Positions 21,416 to 32,754 of a DNA stretch of 64,000 nt are shown piece by piece. Origin of the DNA: Pristionchus mayeri (lineage: Eukaryota; Nematoda; Chromadorea; Rhabditida; Neodiplogasteridae). The notes under the pieces were generated by a model. The model was not told the DNA's origin and searched no databases. It saw only the letters and a list, made by a program, of their open reading frames with translations. The stretch spans positions 41,093,216 through 41,157,215 of the forward strand of contig BTRK01000005.1 in NCBI GenBank assembly GCA_036245805.1. The letters are read 5' to 3'. Every line of letters begins with the position of its first letter. The stretch's first letter is position 1. Both the position numbers and the translations under genes were made by a program.

Positions 21416-21862
21416 TTCACACACACTAATTATTTAACGTGACTTCTCGCAAGTTCTCACATTATAATATCTGTTTATTTTATAGTTACCTCGTTTCAGT
21501 TGCAACATTCCGTGATTTTAATGCAGATGGGGTGATGATCTAGATAAGGGTATTACCCCGAAATGTAAATTTCATTTCGTAAATGCAAATTTTGGAAAAA
21601 ATATTTAGAAAAAAATTACGGAAATTCATTTTTTGGAAAGACAAGAAATGGAAAATAAATTTCAGAATTTCCATTTTGGAAATGCACGTTTAGGGAGTGC
21701 AGGCGGGTTTCTTCAAAATGCTTCTAAAATAAAATGCGCATAGAATCCGATGAAATATGAGCTGCCGACACGATTTCAACAACAAAAAATTAAAAATTTT
21801 GCGAAATAACTTAATTAAGCGAATTTAAAAAATGAACGCCAAGGCTAAGGTACCGTACCCCT
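21416..21862. other. No gene; GGAAATT-type low complexity
   Basis: Between about 21560 and 21710 variations on TTTTGGAAATGCAAATTT recur, which looks like a degenerate short tandem. Nothing coding. Confidence 0.4.
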
Positions 21863-22190
21863 TTATTTCAGCTCCGAACGGGCGCGGCTGCTCGAGGTTA
21901 GCATTACTAGGCTCTAGGAGGCCTGTAGAATGTATTTCTGAGGAGCGCTAACGTATGCCTCTCAAGAAAAACAAAATATCGATCTCAAAACCAGAAAATC
22001 GCGAGTTTTCGGCAAACAAAACGGTTTATCTCAGCTCCGAACGGACACGGCTACCCGCGGCTAGCATTACTAGGTTCTAGGAGGTCTACCGAATTCATGT
22101 CTGAGGAGCGCTACCGTGTGCTTCTCAAGAAAATCGAAATATCGATCGCGAAACAGGGGTCGAATGTAAAAATTTTAAACAAGCCAATAT
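21863..22190 (+). repeat. Two-copy tandem repeat, period about 164 bp
   Basis: The block starting TATTTCAGCTCCGAACGG at 21863 recurs at 22027 as TATCTCAGCTCCGAACGG. Shared internal words are TTAGCATTACTAGG, TCTGAGGAGCGCTA and CTCAAGAAAA. The copies differ at many positions, so the duplication is old. Confidence 0.75.
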
Positions 22191-22455
22191 GTGAAATATC
22201 TGCGCCTTCATAGCAGCATTCTTCAAGGGGAATACTGGAGGACCTTTGTCAAACTCAGAAAACCAAAAAATACAAGGTTTATTTTAGCAAAAACACTAGA
22301 AAATCGAGGGATGATAAGCCTCAATCGAAAACTGATGCGAGTTGTGGTGTGCCCACAACTGTAGCTGGGTACTGTCATCTTGGAATGTGAAAATGACATA
22401 GTCTGCTCTCCCTATGCAAGTTTTGAAAATTTTTCCATGGAAGGAAGTATTGTAT

Positions 22456-23335
22456 TGGGGTGTCCGGAAAGTTCGTATAATTTTTTGTTTTTATTTTTTA
22501 TTCAATACTTTACAATTCTCAGTGACCAATGTATGCCCCCTTCTTTCTCACTACCTCCCTCCAGCGATTGGGCAGGGTCTTGATTCCTCTCTTCCAGAAT
22601 GCGGGTTTCTTCGAGACCGCCCAGTTCACGAAAGCCCTCACAACTTCATCTCGATTCTTGAACTTCTTTCCTTTGCAGAAGTCAGAGAGAGAGCGGAAGC
22701 AGTGGTAGTCGCATGGGGAGAGATCCGGGGAATACGGCGGATGGGGAATCCTCTCGATCTTCAGCTCGTCCATTTTCTTCTGGGTCATCTTCACTCGATG
22801 TGGGCGAGCATTGTCCATCAGAAGAAGAATTTTGCCCTGGTTCAGGAGTCTGGGAGGGACTCTGATCGCGACATCTTCCAGTTGTTCAGAGAAGAGGTCG
22901 GCATTGATGGCGGTTCCAGTAGGAAGGATATCTTATTAGATCGGAACAAGTAATGATATAAAGAATCAGTGAATTTCCTCATTTTCTTCAAGGGAACGGG
23001 TTTGTGCTTCGCATCGGTGTCGAAACACTGTTGTCTCTTCGCTGGGTTATTATACATGATTCACTACTCGCACATGTCTATTATGGAATCTGTCCATCGA
23101 AGATCCGATCTACGATGGAGCGATTTCCGACAGTAATTCAACACAACTATATCAAAATATCGGCTATACTTCACCACTTCAACAAGTGTAGAAACTACGA
23201 GACTGATCCAACCCACATCCCACTTAACGTCAGAGTGACGCAATACATTGTTGACAAACAGATTGCGCAATCACTGCATTTTATCGCGAACTGACTTTTT
23301 TCCGAAGCATTATACGAACTTTCCGGACACCCCAA
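22456..23335 (-). mobile_element. Mariner element, GGGTGTCCGGAAAGTTCGTA family
   Basis: Inverted ends TTGGGGTGTCCGGAAAGTTC, flanked by TA at 22454-22455 and 23336-23337. At 880 bp it is shorter than a full mariner (about 1.3 kb), implying an internal deletion. The transposase remnant is on the minus strand. Confidence 0.85.
22519..23060 (-). pseudogene. Mariner transposase, C-terminal two-thirds
   Basis: The C-terminal catalytic region is open for 99 codons (22519-22818, minus strand). It retains MDNARPHRVK and, 34 residues after its aspartate, SPDLSPCDYHCFRSL, so the second and third catalytic aspartates keep the DD34D spacing. Upstream, at 22842-23057, another frame carries YNNPAKRQQC, matching the region after the first aspartate, which itself is not preserved. 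A frameshift separates the two pieces near 22820-22900. The N-terminal DNA-binding domain is not readable. This is the best preserved transposase in the window, but it is not functional as it stands. Confidence 0.8.
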
Positions 23336-23337
23336 TA

Positions 23338-24235
23338 GCTGAACGGAAAACTACCGTAACCTATGGAACATTTTCGTCATTTTATCAGCAAATTTGAAAC
23401 AAAGTATTATTTTCCTTTATTACATTATTATTGTAATTAACAATACTAATAATTAAAGAAAGAAAATATATAAAATAATGCAAAATTAATGTTTGAATTT
23501 AATCGTTCTATTTCGCGGTTCTCTCGATGCAGCGAAAAATACCGTAACCAGCGGAACAATTTCCAAAACGGGCATTTCTAAAAATTTATTTCCAATTTAT
23601 TTTTTCCACAATTGTTTTTCCAAAAATCAAATTTCCAGATATTTTTTTCTAAATTTTATTTTTTTCGAAAAATACGTTTACAAAATGAAATTTCCAAAAT
23701 TAATTTTACAAAACGGGGTAGTACCGAGATGAGGTCAGAGGTCAAGATCATAATAAGAGCTCGAGCTCACCGGACAGGTGGAGAAAAATTCGGTGCGGTA
23801 GACAATTTGTTTATTGGATCATGTCACTGGAAAAGAGGCTGTAAGAGGCTATTGTATTGTTTGCTTTGAATAAGCTGTCTTAGAACAATCAGTTCTCAGA
23901 AAATTGGACCGTTATATGATGCTCGTGAAACCTAAATTTATAATCGGATTATATGTTTTATTTCCAGTTCTCCCAGATGACTCGTGGACACAATGCACTT
24001 CTTTGATATTTGTTTGTCTTTTTTCCACTATTGAATCTGCCCCTCAGAAGAGTAAACTACTGAATTATTTTTTTTTGTTTTGTTGTGATGGCGGCGTCAA
24101 TGAAATCGATGATTGGAATTGTTATATCTTTCAATTGAGTAATTGAAACACACGATGGGCCAGTGTAAAAAATGAAAGATTCTTTAGATCAATTTATATC
24201 AAACAATTCTTGGCAATTGTTCAGCTACTGAGAAC
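23338..24235. other. No gene; TACCGTAACC words
   Basis: AT-rich, with two occurrences of a (C/A)TACCGTAACC word (about 23351 and 23538) that is frequent in the foldback at 55.9-56.9 kb. The stretch between them may be a scrap of that family. A run of TTTCCAAAAT-like words occupies 23590-23710. Confidence 0.35.
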
Positions 24236-24454
24236 ATGAGTGAAAAACTGAAGGCATCCTGTAAAATCACCACAAGTTCTTCCCTGATTCAGGGTCGGAT
24301 ATCGTCACGATCTCGACTTCTTCGTTCAGTTTTCCGTTTCTCGCGAAAAGCACGCACACGTAAAACAGAGAGGAGAGCGGCAGAGCAGCGCTGCAGCATT
24401 GTAAGAGTGGCTCCCTCTACTGAAGCTGCTGCAAGGATAATTGGAGTGGAATAA
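24236..24454 (+). CDS. Unidentified short arginine/alanine-rich frame
   Basis: A 72-codon frame starts at ATG 24236. It is serine- and arginine-rich in the middle (RKARTRKTERRAAEQR) and ends APSTEAAARIIGVE before TAA. The ending recalls the alanine-rich exon candidates in the first 16 kb, but the match is short. There is no clear splice signal or promoter. It may be real or a chance frame in a GC-rich patch. Confidence 0.2.
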   Translation: MSEKLKASCKITTSSSLIQGRISSRSRLLRSVFRFSRKARTRKTERRAAEQRCSIVRVAPSTEAAARIIGVE

Positions 24455-24638
24455 GACATGTAAGTGTACAAAGCATTTTAACATTTTTAAAAGAATTTAA
24501 AAATTTTTTCGATCTAATCAAGAAGATCCAGAATTTGAAATTACACACAAAGATTGGTGTTTTATAGATCAGCTATATTTTTGTTGGGTTGCTTAGTTTC
24601 GATAGGCGATGATTAGGGCTTTGTAAAATTATAATTAT

Positions 24639-25935
24639 TTGAGTCTGCGGAACGATTTACCGTTGATAATTGTTCGCAATTCTGCGCCGCACGACGCGTG
24701 TGACAAGACAGATTATCGCCCCATCTCATTAGCTAGCAATGTTTCCAAATTATTTGAGCGTGTAGTCAAACACACACTCGTTTCATTTCTCGATTCGCAT
24801 AATCTTCTCACTTCCTGCCAATATGGCTTTCGTAAAGGTCGAAGTTCCATTCACCAATTAGTATTATTCCTTTCAAAGCTTACCACCAATCACTGCTTAA
24901 AATTATCCTCTGATATTGCTTATATAGACTTCCGGAAGGCATTCGACACGGTATCCAATTCAAAATTACTCATTAAATTATCTTCCTATGGTATTTGTGG
25001 TAATCTGCACCGATGGATTGAGACGTGGTTATGCACGCGTTCACAAAAAGTACGCGTTGATTCCACTCTCTCTCAACCCTCTCGAGTATCCTGCGGTGTC
25101 CCTCAAGGCAGCGTTTTAGGCCCTCTGTTGTTTCTTATTTTTATCAATGATATTGTCGATTCCTGCCCGGTAGATTCCTACCTATTTGCTGATGACCTTA
25201 AGCTTATGTTCTCCTTTCGCCATCAATCTCCCTCCCTCTCCTTCCCCTCTCCAATCTGCCCTAGATGCCCTTTCCAGTTGGTGTAGAACCTGGCAAATGT
25301 CAGTTAACCCAACTAAATCACACATTCTCCATATAGGGAACAGAAATCCCAAAATTCAATATTATTTCAATTCTGCTCAAATTTCTCCCATCGACTCTGT
25401 TAGAAATCTTGGTATTCTCATATCAAGTAATCTATCCTTCCGTCCGCATATTATCGATATTGTTAAGAAAGCTTCCAAACGCCTTAATTTTCTTTTCATT
25501 GCAATTAAATCTGCTAATCCCTTAGTTCTCATTCATGCATACAAAGTTTATGTACGCTCAATTTTAGAATATGGCGCCATTGTATATTCCCCTTACACTC
25601 TCAAGGATCGGAAGCTCCTTGAGAGAGTGCAATATAACTTCATACGTAGGCTGCATTTTCGTTGTAAAATTACGTTTAACTGTTACACTTCGTCTTGTAA
25701 GCAGTTCGAGCTAGAGCCTCTTAATTATCGTATTATAATATTCTCATATAAATTCATACATTCACTTTTCTCCCCACAAGCAACAGTTACGCCCTCCCTT
25801 CTATTTAATTATAGGCTCTCTCGTACGCGAGGTGCAGCTCGTAAAATGTATCCCCTTTTCCGCGCTTGCGATAATTATTCCAAAAACTTCATTTCACATC
25901 GCACTCATTCTCTTATTAGTTTCGTTGCCAAATGA
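24639..25935 (+). pseudogene. Non-LTR retrotransposon reverse transcriptase, 5'-truncated
   Basis: Reverse transcriptase of a Jockey/CR1-type LINE, which copies element RNA at a nicked genomic target. The fingers region starts YRPISLASNVSK (about 24712). Further on are IDFRKAFDTV (24924-24953), GVPQGSVLGPLLFL (24 kb end block, about 25094-25135) and the active-site FADD (25184-25195); all key aspartates are present. A single-base frameshift between about 25200 and 25230 separates the palm from the thumb, which runs from 25186 to the stop at 25933-25935 (SILEYGAIVYSP is typical). The endonuclease domain and ORF1 are absent, the usual result of 5' truncation on insertion. The call on clade is tentative. 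Codon use and open length suggest a fairly young insertion. Confidence 0.9.
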
Positions 25936-26200
25936 CGTATTTACCAAATCATATCTGATATTCATCAAACATATTTCTTCGGTTGTTCCCGTATCGTATC
26001 TTCTCTAAAAATTCAATCAACGTCACAATGTCTACTCGATTCATGGATCGTCGGATGCGGCGGTCACTCAACACCTATCAATCCGACATTTATCATTATC
26101 CGTACCAGCTCCTAGCTGCTGGTTTTCTGTTTTCTGTTTTTTGTACTCGCGCAAGTTAATCGTGTGCGATAAAGATATATAAGACAATGAGACGGCTCGA
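25936..26200 (+). other. Probable LINE 3' untranslated region
   Basis: About 265 bases follow the reverse transcriptase stop and end near a TTTTCTGTTTTCTG tract and GATAAAGATATATAAG. There is no poly-A tail. The end is not sharply defined because no target duplication was found. Confidence 0.4.
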
Positions 26201-26220
26201 ATGATCGCGTCTTCCAGCGG

Positions 26221-27299
26221 ATATCACGCCTCTCACGAGATAATCGACTCAAAATGGCTTATCTTGGGACAGCGGGCATTTTTTGGTTTCGGGTTTTCGA
26301 TGGTTTTGAGCTTCCCTAGACTCATCTAAGACCCCTGTAACCGGATTAGTCAGCATGACCCTTCCTCTTCGAGTTGCTGCACCGGTCGCTCGCTCAAGTC
26401 ATATTTTGCCGATCACTCAGAACCGTTCAAAATTTAGTTTGGACGCTCATTTTCCGTTTCCCCGGCTAACTTTTCGAGCTCTATCGACCAGTGTAGTTCA
26501 ATTAGCCATGTTTTAATTTTTTAATGCACCACATTCAACCATGCGTAATTTGAAAACTGATCGAATGCGGGCTTAGCTTTTTATACAATAGATGAGATCC
26601 GTCTTCTCAGGACGATTCGATTAAGGGGTTTATGCTCCCATATCTCGGAGTATAACTTAGTTTCGCATGCAAAAAACTTTTCCAATTGATTTGAACTCGA
26701 TTTGAACTCTATTTCATCTCTATTGTTCCGTCGCGTCGCGCTATTTGAAGTGAAACATAATTCATTTACTTGCATTTTCCTACTATTTTTGGTCTTTGTA
26801 GGCGTTAAATGAGTTATGTTTCACGTCAAATAGCGCGACGCGACGGAACAATAAGGATGAAATAACAAAAAAAGTGAAAATCGAGTTCAAATCAATTGGA
26901 AAATTTTTTGCGTGCGAAACTAAGTTATACTCCGAGATATGGGGGCATAAACCCCTTAATCGAATCGTCCTGAGAAGACGGATCTCCTTTATAAAAAGCT
27001 AAGCCCGCATTCGAGCAGTTTTCTAATTACGCATGGTTGAATGTGGTGCCTTCAAAAATTTAAAAAAAAACATGGCTAAATGAACTATACTGGTCGATAG
27101 AGCTCGGGAAGGTAGCCGGGGAAACGGAAAATGAGCGTCCAAACTATATTTTAAACGGTGCTCAGTGATCGGCAAAGTATGAGCTGAGCGAGCGACCGGC
27201 GCAGTGAGTCTAGGGAAGCTCAAAACCATCGAAAACCAGAAACCAAAAAATGCCCGTTGTCCCAAGTTTAGTTCGAATCTCTCGTGAATGGCGTTATAT
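26221..27299. mobile_element. Foldback element, 1.08 kb
   Basis: Two arms of about 530 bp meet near 26795. The centre pairs TAGCGCGACGCGACGGAACA with its complement, further out pair GGCATTTTTTGGTTTCGG and GCTTAGCTTTTTATA blocks. The left terminus ATATCACGCCTCTCACGAGA pairs with a degraded right terminus ending GGCGTTATAT. Inner pairing is much better than outer. The left arm has about 70 extra bases near 26320-26380. Family member of the element at 13205. Confidence 0.85.
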
Positions 27300-27993
27300 A
27301 AGAACGCAGAGACAGAGAGAAGCCGAGTGAGAGCGAGAGTAGAGCGGTTGATCAACGAGTGGGTTTGGGCATTCAGTTTAATTATATATAATGCATATAA
27401 TTCGATTAACTAGTACTGTGTTACAATGCTGACAGCTTTGTAAATTTAGATACTTTAACTTTTCACCTGGTGAATAGTTGTTTCAGCAGTTCTATATTTC
27501 GATTGATTTTACAGTTATGCAATAATACACGGGGTCTGGTGTTATAAATAAAATACTAATCTTTCAATAGATCTGCAGATGCATAAATGAGGAATCGAGC
27601 AGTGTCATATGTTCGGATCGCATTTAAGATTGATCGTGCGCGAACTGCGTCGGCAACGTGCGATATTAATTAGTTATCTTTTGCAATCGACAAAAACTAT
27701 ATTAGCTACTTTTTATTGTAGTATTGTACCGTGTGAATGCAAGCACTGACACCACTCACGTTCGGGTAGTGAAATGGACTTTGTGAAACGTAAGATGTGC
27801 AAGTGTTGAAATATTGAAAACAACTATTTAGAACGGTAATCAAACTGCTCAGCGGTGTTATTTATCGATAAGCTGATGATAGAGATATACGACCAGTCTG
27901 CCCGAAATCGTATTCAACACTATCGATTACCATGGAGATGTTAAAAACTCAAATTCGATTTTTATGATTGTACCTTGACATGACCGATTTGTC
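27300..27993. other. No gene seen
   Basis: AT-rich stretch between the foldback and a further copy of its terminal motif. No supported frame or repeat. Confidence 0.35.
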
Positions 27994-28020
27994 CTGATTA
28001 TCTCGTGAGAGGCGCGATAT
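27994..28020 (-). repeat. Extra copy of the foldback terminal motif
   Basis: GATTATCTCGTGAGAGGCGC plus GATAT is a near-perfect complement of the left end at 26221, better than the right end at 27299. The mobile unit may therefore have been 26221-28020 (1.8 kb) rather than the 1.08 kb palindrome. Confidence 0.7.
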
Positions 28021-29264
28021 ATAATTTTAGGCCTTCAAGGGATCAAACAATCGAAGCTAAGCAACTCAACATTCATACATCTCATCGATGAAACATCAAT
28101 GGTTCTAGAAAAAAAATTATTCTCTTCAAAAGAAAAGAGTGAACATGATTGTACTCATGCAGGGCATTTAGCACAATCTCGCATCTGCAGCGGAGGAGAC
28201 CCCGTACCCGTTCATGCACTAGTAAAATTATTGTTGGCGACACAATATATATTTTATCTTCAACGACGGGACGCGCTCTGCAGGAGGGAGAGATAATTTC
28301 GTGTACTGATTAAGTTTTACTTAAAATCCTTTTGTACCTATCCAGTGCGCCCACCAGCTCTCTCGACGAAGTGGAAATGCGAGAGGATGCGGGCAGAACT
28401 TGCTGTGAATGTATAATTTTGTTGGAAGGTATTCTCATTGATTAGAGCCGAATTTCCAATGTTTTCATGCGTATGTGGAACCGCAATAGGCAAAGGGGAT
28501 CACAAATCATATATGATGAAAATTATAATTAGATTCATTGATCGTATTTACAATATTAAGCGCTAAAATCTCTCAAACGATTAACGGATGCGAAATTGGC
28601 CGATTGCCCGTATACAGCGTGTCAGAGAGATCAAGTTCCTTTGTTCGCCGCGGCGCTCGAGCAATCTCTTTTTTTGACCACTTTTTAGAGTGGAGTGGTG
28701 AGACTATGAACAAGATGCTTTATAATATCGGTTTAAAATATCGGTACCCACTAAAAATCGAACTCCTCAGAGGGGAATAAGTATTCGAGTTGTCATGAAA
28801 AACGCACTTTTTGTAGCACGTTCACGCCCGTTTTTCGAATACTAAAAACAAAATCAAAAATCTCTCTGCTCTGTTGCAATTGTAGAACTACTCATGAGGA
28901 TTCAGAAAACACCCCACATGTGGAGTCTCCCGTTAATCCCCTCTGAGGAGTTCGATTTTTAGTGGGTAAATTTTTAGAATTACTCAAAATTCACTCAAAA
29001 AATTCAAAAAAAATCTACATGATTGAGAACGGTGGGCATAACTCTTTACTCGTAGCATAAGATATAAAGGTAAAGGTAAAAAGGTGCAACCACGTCAAGC
29101 GATTTTACAGTCGTGAACGACTACGCTAGGTGGTGTAGTGCGGTGAGGCCGACTACTGCTAGGACTACGTAACCCTGCTGTCCAAAGTGCTTCTAGGGAA
29201 CGTTACCTTTCGCGACCGAGGTCACTACCAATTTACCGACCCCGGAGGGATAGAGGGCTTGGTC

Positions 29265-29338
29265 TGCCCAGGCGGGGGATCGAACTCAGGACCCTTGTAT
29301 GACGAGCGGCGCCTCACACCACTGCGCCACCCACGCCA
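29265..29338 (-). repeat. tRNA-derived (SINE-like) sequence
   Basis: On the minus strand an A box TGGCGCAGTGGT (complement of 29318-29329) and a B box AGTTCGATCCC (complement of 29276-29286) are correctly spaced. The acceptor stem does not pair. Sequence on both sides (29050-29260) is GC-richer than the neighbourhood and may be the SINE body. The unit is single here, unlike the paired units in the foldbacks. Confidence 0.55.
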
Positions 29339-29545
29339 CTATATATATGTATATATATATATAGTGGATATATATATAAGATATAAGATATGTATATATA
29401 TATAAGATATATATGTATTTAAATTGATATTATAAGAAATAAGATATTATTGAGATATAATTAAGATATAATTGATATTATAAGAAATAAGATTAAATTG
29501 ATATATAAGATATATATATATATATAAGATATATATGTATTTAAA
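29339..29545. repeat. AT-rich simple repeat
   Basis: Runs of (TA)n with interspersed GATATAAGATAT words. A duplicated phrase TTGATATTATAAGAAATAAG occurs at about 29424 and 29471. Confidence 0.8.
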
Positions 29546-29700
29546 TTGATATTTTCTACAATGTTATGTCATGTTTTTTCTCCGATATTATACATCAAAC
29601 TTTTTCATAGTCTCACCCCTCCACTTTAACAAGTCGTCAGAAATGAGATTGTTCGAGCGCCGCGACGAACAAGGGAACTCGATCATTCTGACACGCTGTG

Positions 29701-30959
29701 CTGTAGTTGCTCGCTGCTGATTGCGTTGACGTTCGACAGAGGAGATCCTGCAGAACAAGCGACTGACTAGTATGTTATTTTTATTGCATGCAATAAATGA
29801 AATGAACAGTAAAAATTGGCGAGATATTAGGTCGTTGAAACAACAAAGCTGCAAGTGCATGATCCAACTATGAGATAATGTTCCACCCTATTTGAGCATG
29901 ACGATAATACTAAAAGCGCGGTCCGAAGCCCCATTCCTACTTTTTCGGACGGCCTCATGAGCCTTTTACAACGTTTGTTTTTAAATTTTTTAAAAGTTGT
30001 AAACGTTTGTCTTAAAAGCACGCTCTCACCAGTCGTGGACAACATTTATCCTTATCACACAAATCCCGCGAACCACGTAGCGACCGAAGGTCGCTAGTTC
30101 TAGAAACATTATAACATGAAAATGCCAAGGAATGAATTTTTGAATGTTTATCATGGTCAATTGCTTAATATCGAAACAGCGGAAAATTCGTTCCTTTGAG
30201 TAACCATTGAATGTTGAGTGCTTCAAGTGATCTGATCTGTCTATGAATTATCCAATTCAGGCGATCCGCTCAGTAGTCAACGGCAGCAAGCACAGATTGA
30301 AAATTACAAAATCACTGAATTAAAATTACCCTTTTTCTAATCTATCGCTATGCCGATTAGAGACAATGTCGACATAAGATAATCGTTCACCCCTTCTCTC
30401 ATGTACAACATACTCTCCCTCTTACTGGTGATCGATTCGCAGTATATTCCCACCTGGTGCAGCGCTGATCTCATCTAAAAGAGGTTACATTGGGATAAGG
30501 TAGGAATTGGATAGGAATTGGATATAATTCTCAAGAGAGAGAATTCTAAAATCACATTCATGTTTCATAATTATTTCATTAGTCGGTGAACCGGGATAGG
30601 TCAATACTTCACAGCGTGTCAAAATGAAAAAAAAAATCCTTTGTCCTTCGCGGCGCTCCATTTCTCATTGATCGCGACTCGAAGAGCGGTCAATGAGAGG
30701 GGAAAATAAGAGTGAATTATTGCTCATAACTTATGCTAGGGAAACAATAAAAATATAAATGAACAACCGATCGATTGGGATCGATGATGCTCATCGTACG
30801 TACGCTAATGGATAAGATTGCGAATTAATCAAGTGAGTTATTATTGGTATTACATAATGGTTTTAATTTGAATGTGCCCACGGTTTTGAACGCTAGGCCG
30901 TTCAAAATCAAAAATTCAAAATTCTGTCTGACAGTTATTTTCGAAAAGGCTTTACGTAG
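29701..30959. other. No gene; solo TIR relic at 30610
   Basis: No gene is supported. At about 30610-30720 a CACAGCGTGTCAAAATG end followed by CCTTTGTCCTTCGCGGCGCT marks one terminus of the TIR family seen at 28613, but I find no matching right end nearby. Minus-strand frames at 29827-30226 have no motif. Confidence 0.45.
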
Positions 30960-31264
30960 ATACCTTCGGATCACTTCTCATCCCCCCAATGGACAGACTC
31001 ACCACAAACCAGATCAAGACATTCTGAAGACATCATTAATGACATTCTGAAGAAGGAGTACGAGGATAAGAATAAGATTGTGAGCAAGAAGAATAATGAA
31101 AAAGAGGCATACGAGGATAATGATATGATGAAACTGACGATGAAGAAGAACTAATTGACCTAGTCAAGAAATCGACAATCTTCGCAGATGATGCGACTAA
31201 GAAAACTAGGAAGGACCATGAATCCGATAGTGAACACCTTGCTAAACAGAGAAGAAGAAAATAG
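30960..31264 (+). CDS. Candidate charged exon with an internal frameshift
   Basis: After a TTTACGTAG acceptor-like signal, one frame reads a polar then strongly charged protein (EDIINDILKKEYEDKNKIVS, then lysine/asparagine-rich). Near 31120-31130 the coding signal moves to another frame, which reads DETDDEEELIDLVKKS and continues to HLAKQRRRK before TAG at 31262-31264. Acidic clusters followed by a basic tail are common in nuclear proteins, but no family is recognised. The frame change means it is either a broken exon, two exons with an unseen tiny intron, or a processed relic. Confidence 0.3.
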
Positions 31265-32520
31265 TCGCAATTGTAAAATGTGTGTTATTCATGACCAATT
31301 TGTATATTTCCTTGCTTCGATAAAATGTTGACTGAATTTTTGAAAACAGGCTAATCGCCCACTCATGCCTAGATGGCCAACTTACCCTCATGTTGACCAT
31401 CCTTTCGATGGAGATCAGAATAAGCGATATTATAACGAATTGCATTCAATCACATGACGCAAGAAAGCATAGTGATCAATAAAAAAATGCAGCAAAAGAA
31501 GGCTGCAGAGTGGGGTAAATCGGAAAGGGAGATTAAAACATATTGAATAATATGCACTTTTATGCAATAATGATCCATTTCCACGTGTTTATGATTCCCA
31601 TACGGATAATTTGATTGAATTATTGAATTCTAAAATTATCTGGTAAAAAAATGCAGCAAAAGATAGCAAAGCGAGGGTATCGTACTGGGCATTTTCGAAA
31701 ATTGTGAAAATATGCGTTTTTGAGCCAATATTTGCATATTTTATCGTGTTTTTTCGCGACAATCGGAGTAATTCCGCTTAAGTTATTAATTTAATGCATT
31801 GGTAACATTAAAAACACATACAGAAACTTGATTGCCCTATGCCTGTACGATATAGAGCTGACATAAGGCATACATTTATTCGAAATATAATGAGTGAAAT
31901 TTGAGAAAATAAAAATTTAAAACAAATGTGTAGGCTTTATTTAACGGCATGAAAAGTTTACAGGGAACTTTTGGAAACATGTAAAACCGAAAAATGCTTA
32001 AATATCATAACGCGCCATGCATACGAAGAATATAATACTAAAAAATGAGCAAAATTCGAAAAATTGAAAAAAATCGATATTTTAGATATAGATGACGGCA
32101 TATTAAGTGGAACTGTTAAAAAAATAACTATTTTGAGTATTTCTGTACGTTTTTCTTTGGAATTGTGCCAAGGGTAAGCTCAAAAATCGGAAATATTAAT
32201 GACCCACCTGTGGGCCATACCACCAAAACCAGCGCGCTTTTTCGACGCAAAGAATAAAAAATATGAGCTTTGGCGATTAATTACTACTCGGTAGGTGCAA
32301 CAACTTTACCACAAAACCGGAGATACGTTTTTCCGAAAATCAAGAAAAATCGGTATTTTTGCAAAACCGACCACCCTGATTCAGGGACATGGCTGAGAAT
32401 TAAACTGTTGCCAGGAAAGTTGTAGAGCATACATTCAGCTATCGTTCTAAAAAAAGAAAAAGTTTCTAGCTCAATTTTAAAGCAAGTTATGATCATTTTC
32501 CCGAGACGTACTTCACTAAT
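31265..32520. other. No gene seen
   Basis: AT-rich with A/T homopolymer runs. An ATGCAGCAAAAG(A) phrase is repeated at about 31487 and 31651. No supported frame. Confidence 0.4.
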
Positions 32521-32720
32521 TTTAGGGTAAGGTGTCAACTTCGAGACGCCCGTACTCAAAAAATAAAATTTTCAAAAATATTTGGCCGACGTAGTTTGAA
32601 AGAGCATTGTTTAGAGTACTTTCATTATTTTTTTCGGAATTTTTAAAATTATTGATTTTCCATTTCCTCCTACCCCCAATGGTGGTCGATTCTCTCGCGA
32701 TTCCTCTCATATATGGTAAG
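32521..32720. repeat. Dispersed repeat shared with 44.1-44.3 kb
   Basis: The blocks CGTAGTTTGAAAGAGCAT and GATTCTCTCGCGATTCCTCTC occur in the same order and spacing at about 44190-44300 with scattered differences. The nature of the repeat is unknown. Confidence 0.65.
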
Positions 32721-32754
32721 TAAATACACTTGGGAAAAGATTTTGATTAGTATG

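Larger units (their letters stand above)
28613..29700. mobile_element. TIR element, (CA)CAGCGTGTCA family, copy A
   Basis: The left end contains ACAGCGTGTCAGAG and then CCTTTGTTCGCCGCGGCGCT. The right end is the inverted counterpart, ending TGACACGCTGTG. The pairing continues for about 110 bp through a GAGTGGTGAGACTATGAA block. The 1.09 kb interior holds a tRNA-derived unit (29265-29338) and an AT simple repeat, but no transposase. No certain target duplication. Related full elements are at 42919 and 48516. Confidence 0.75.
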
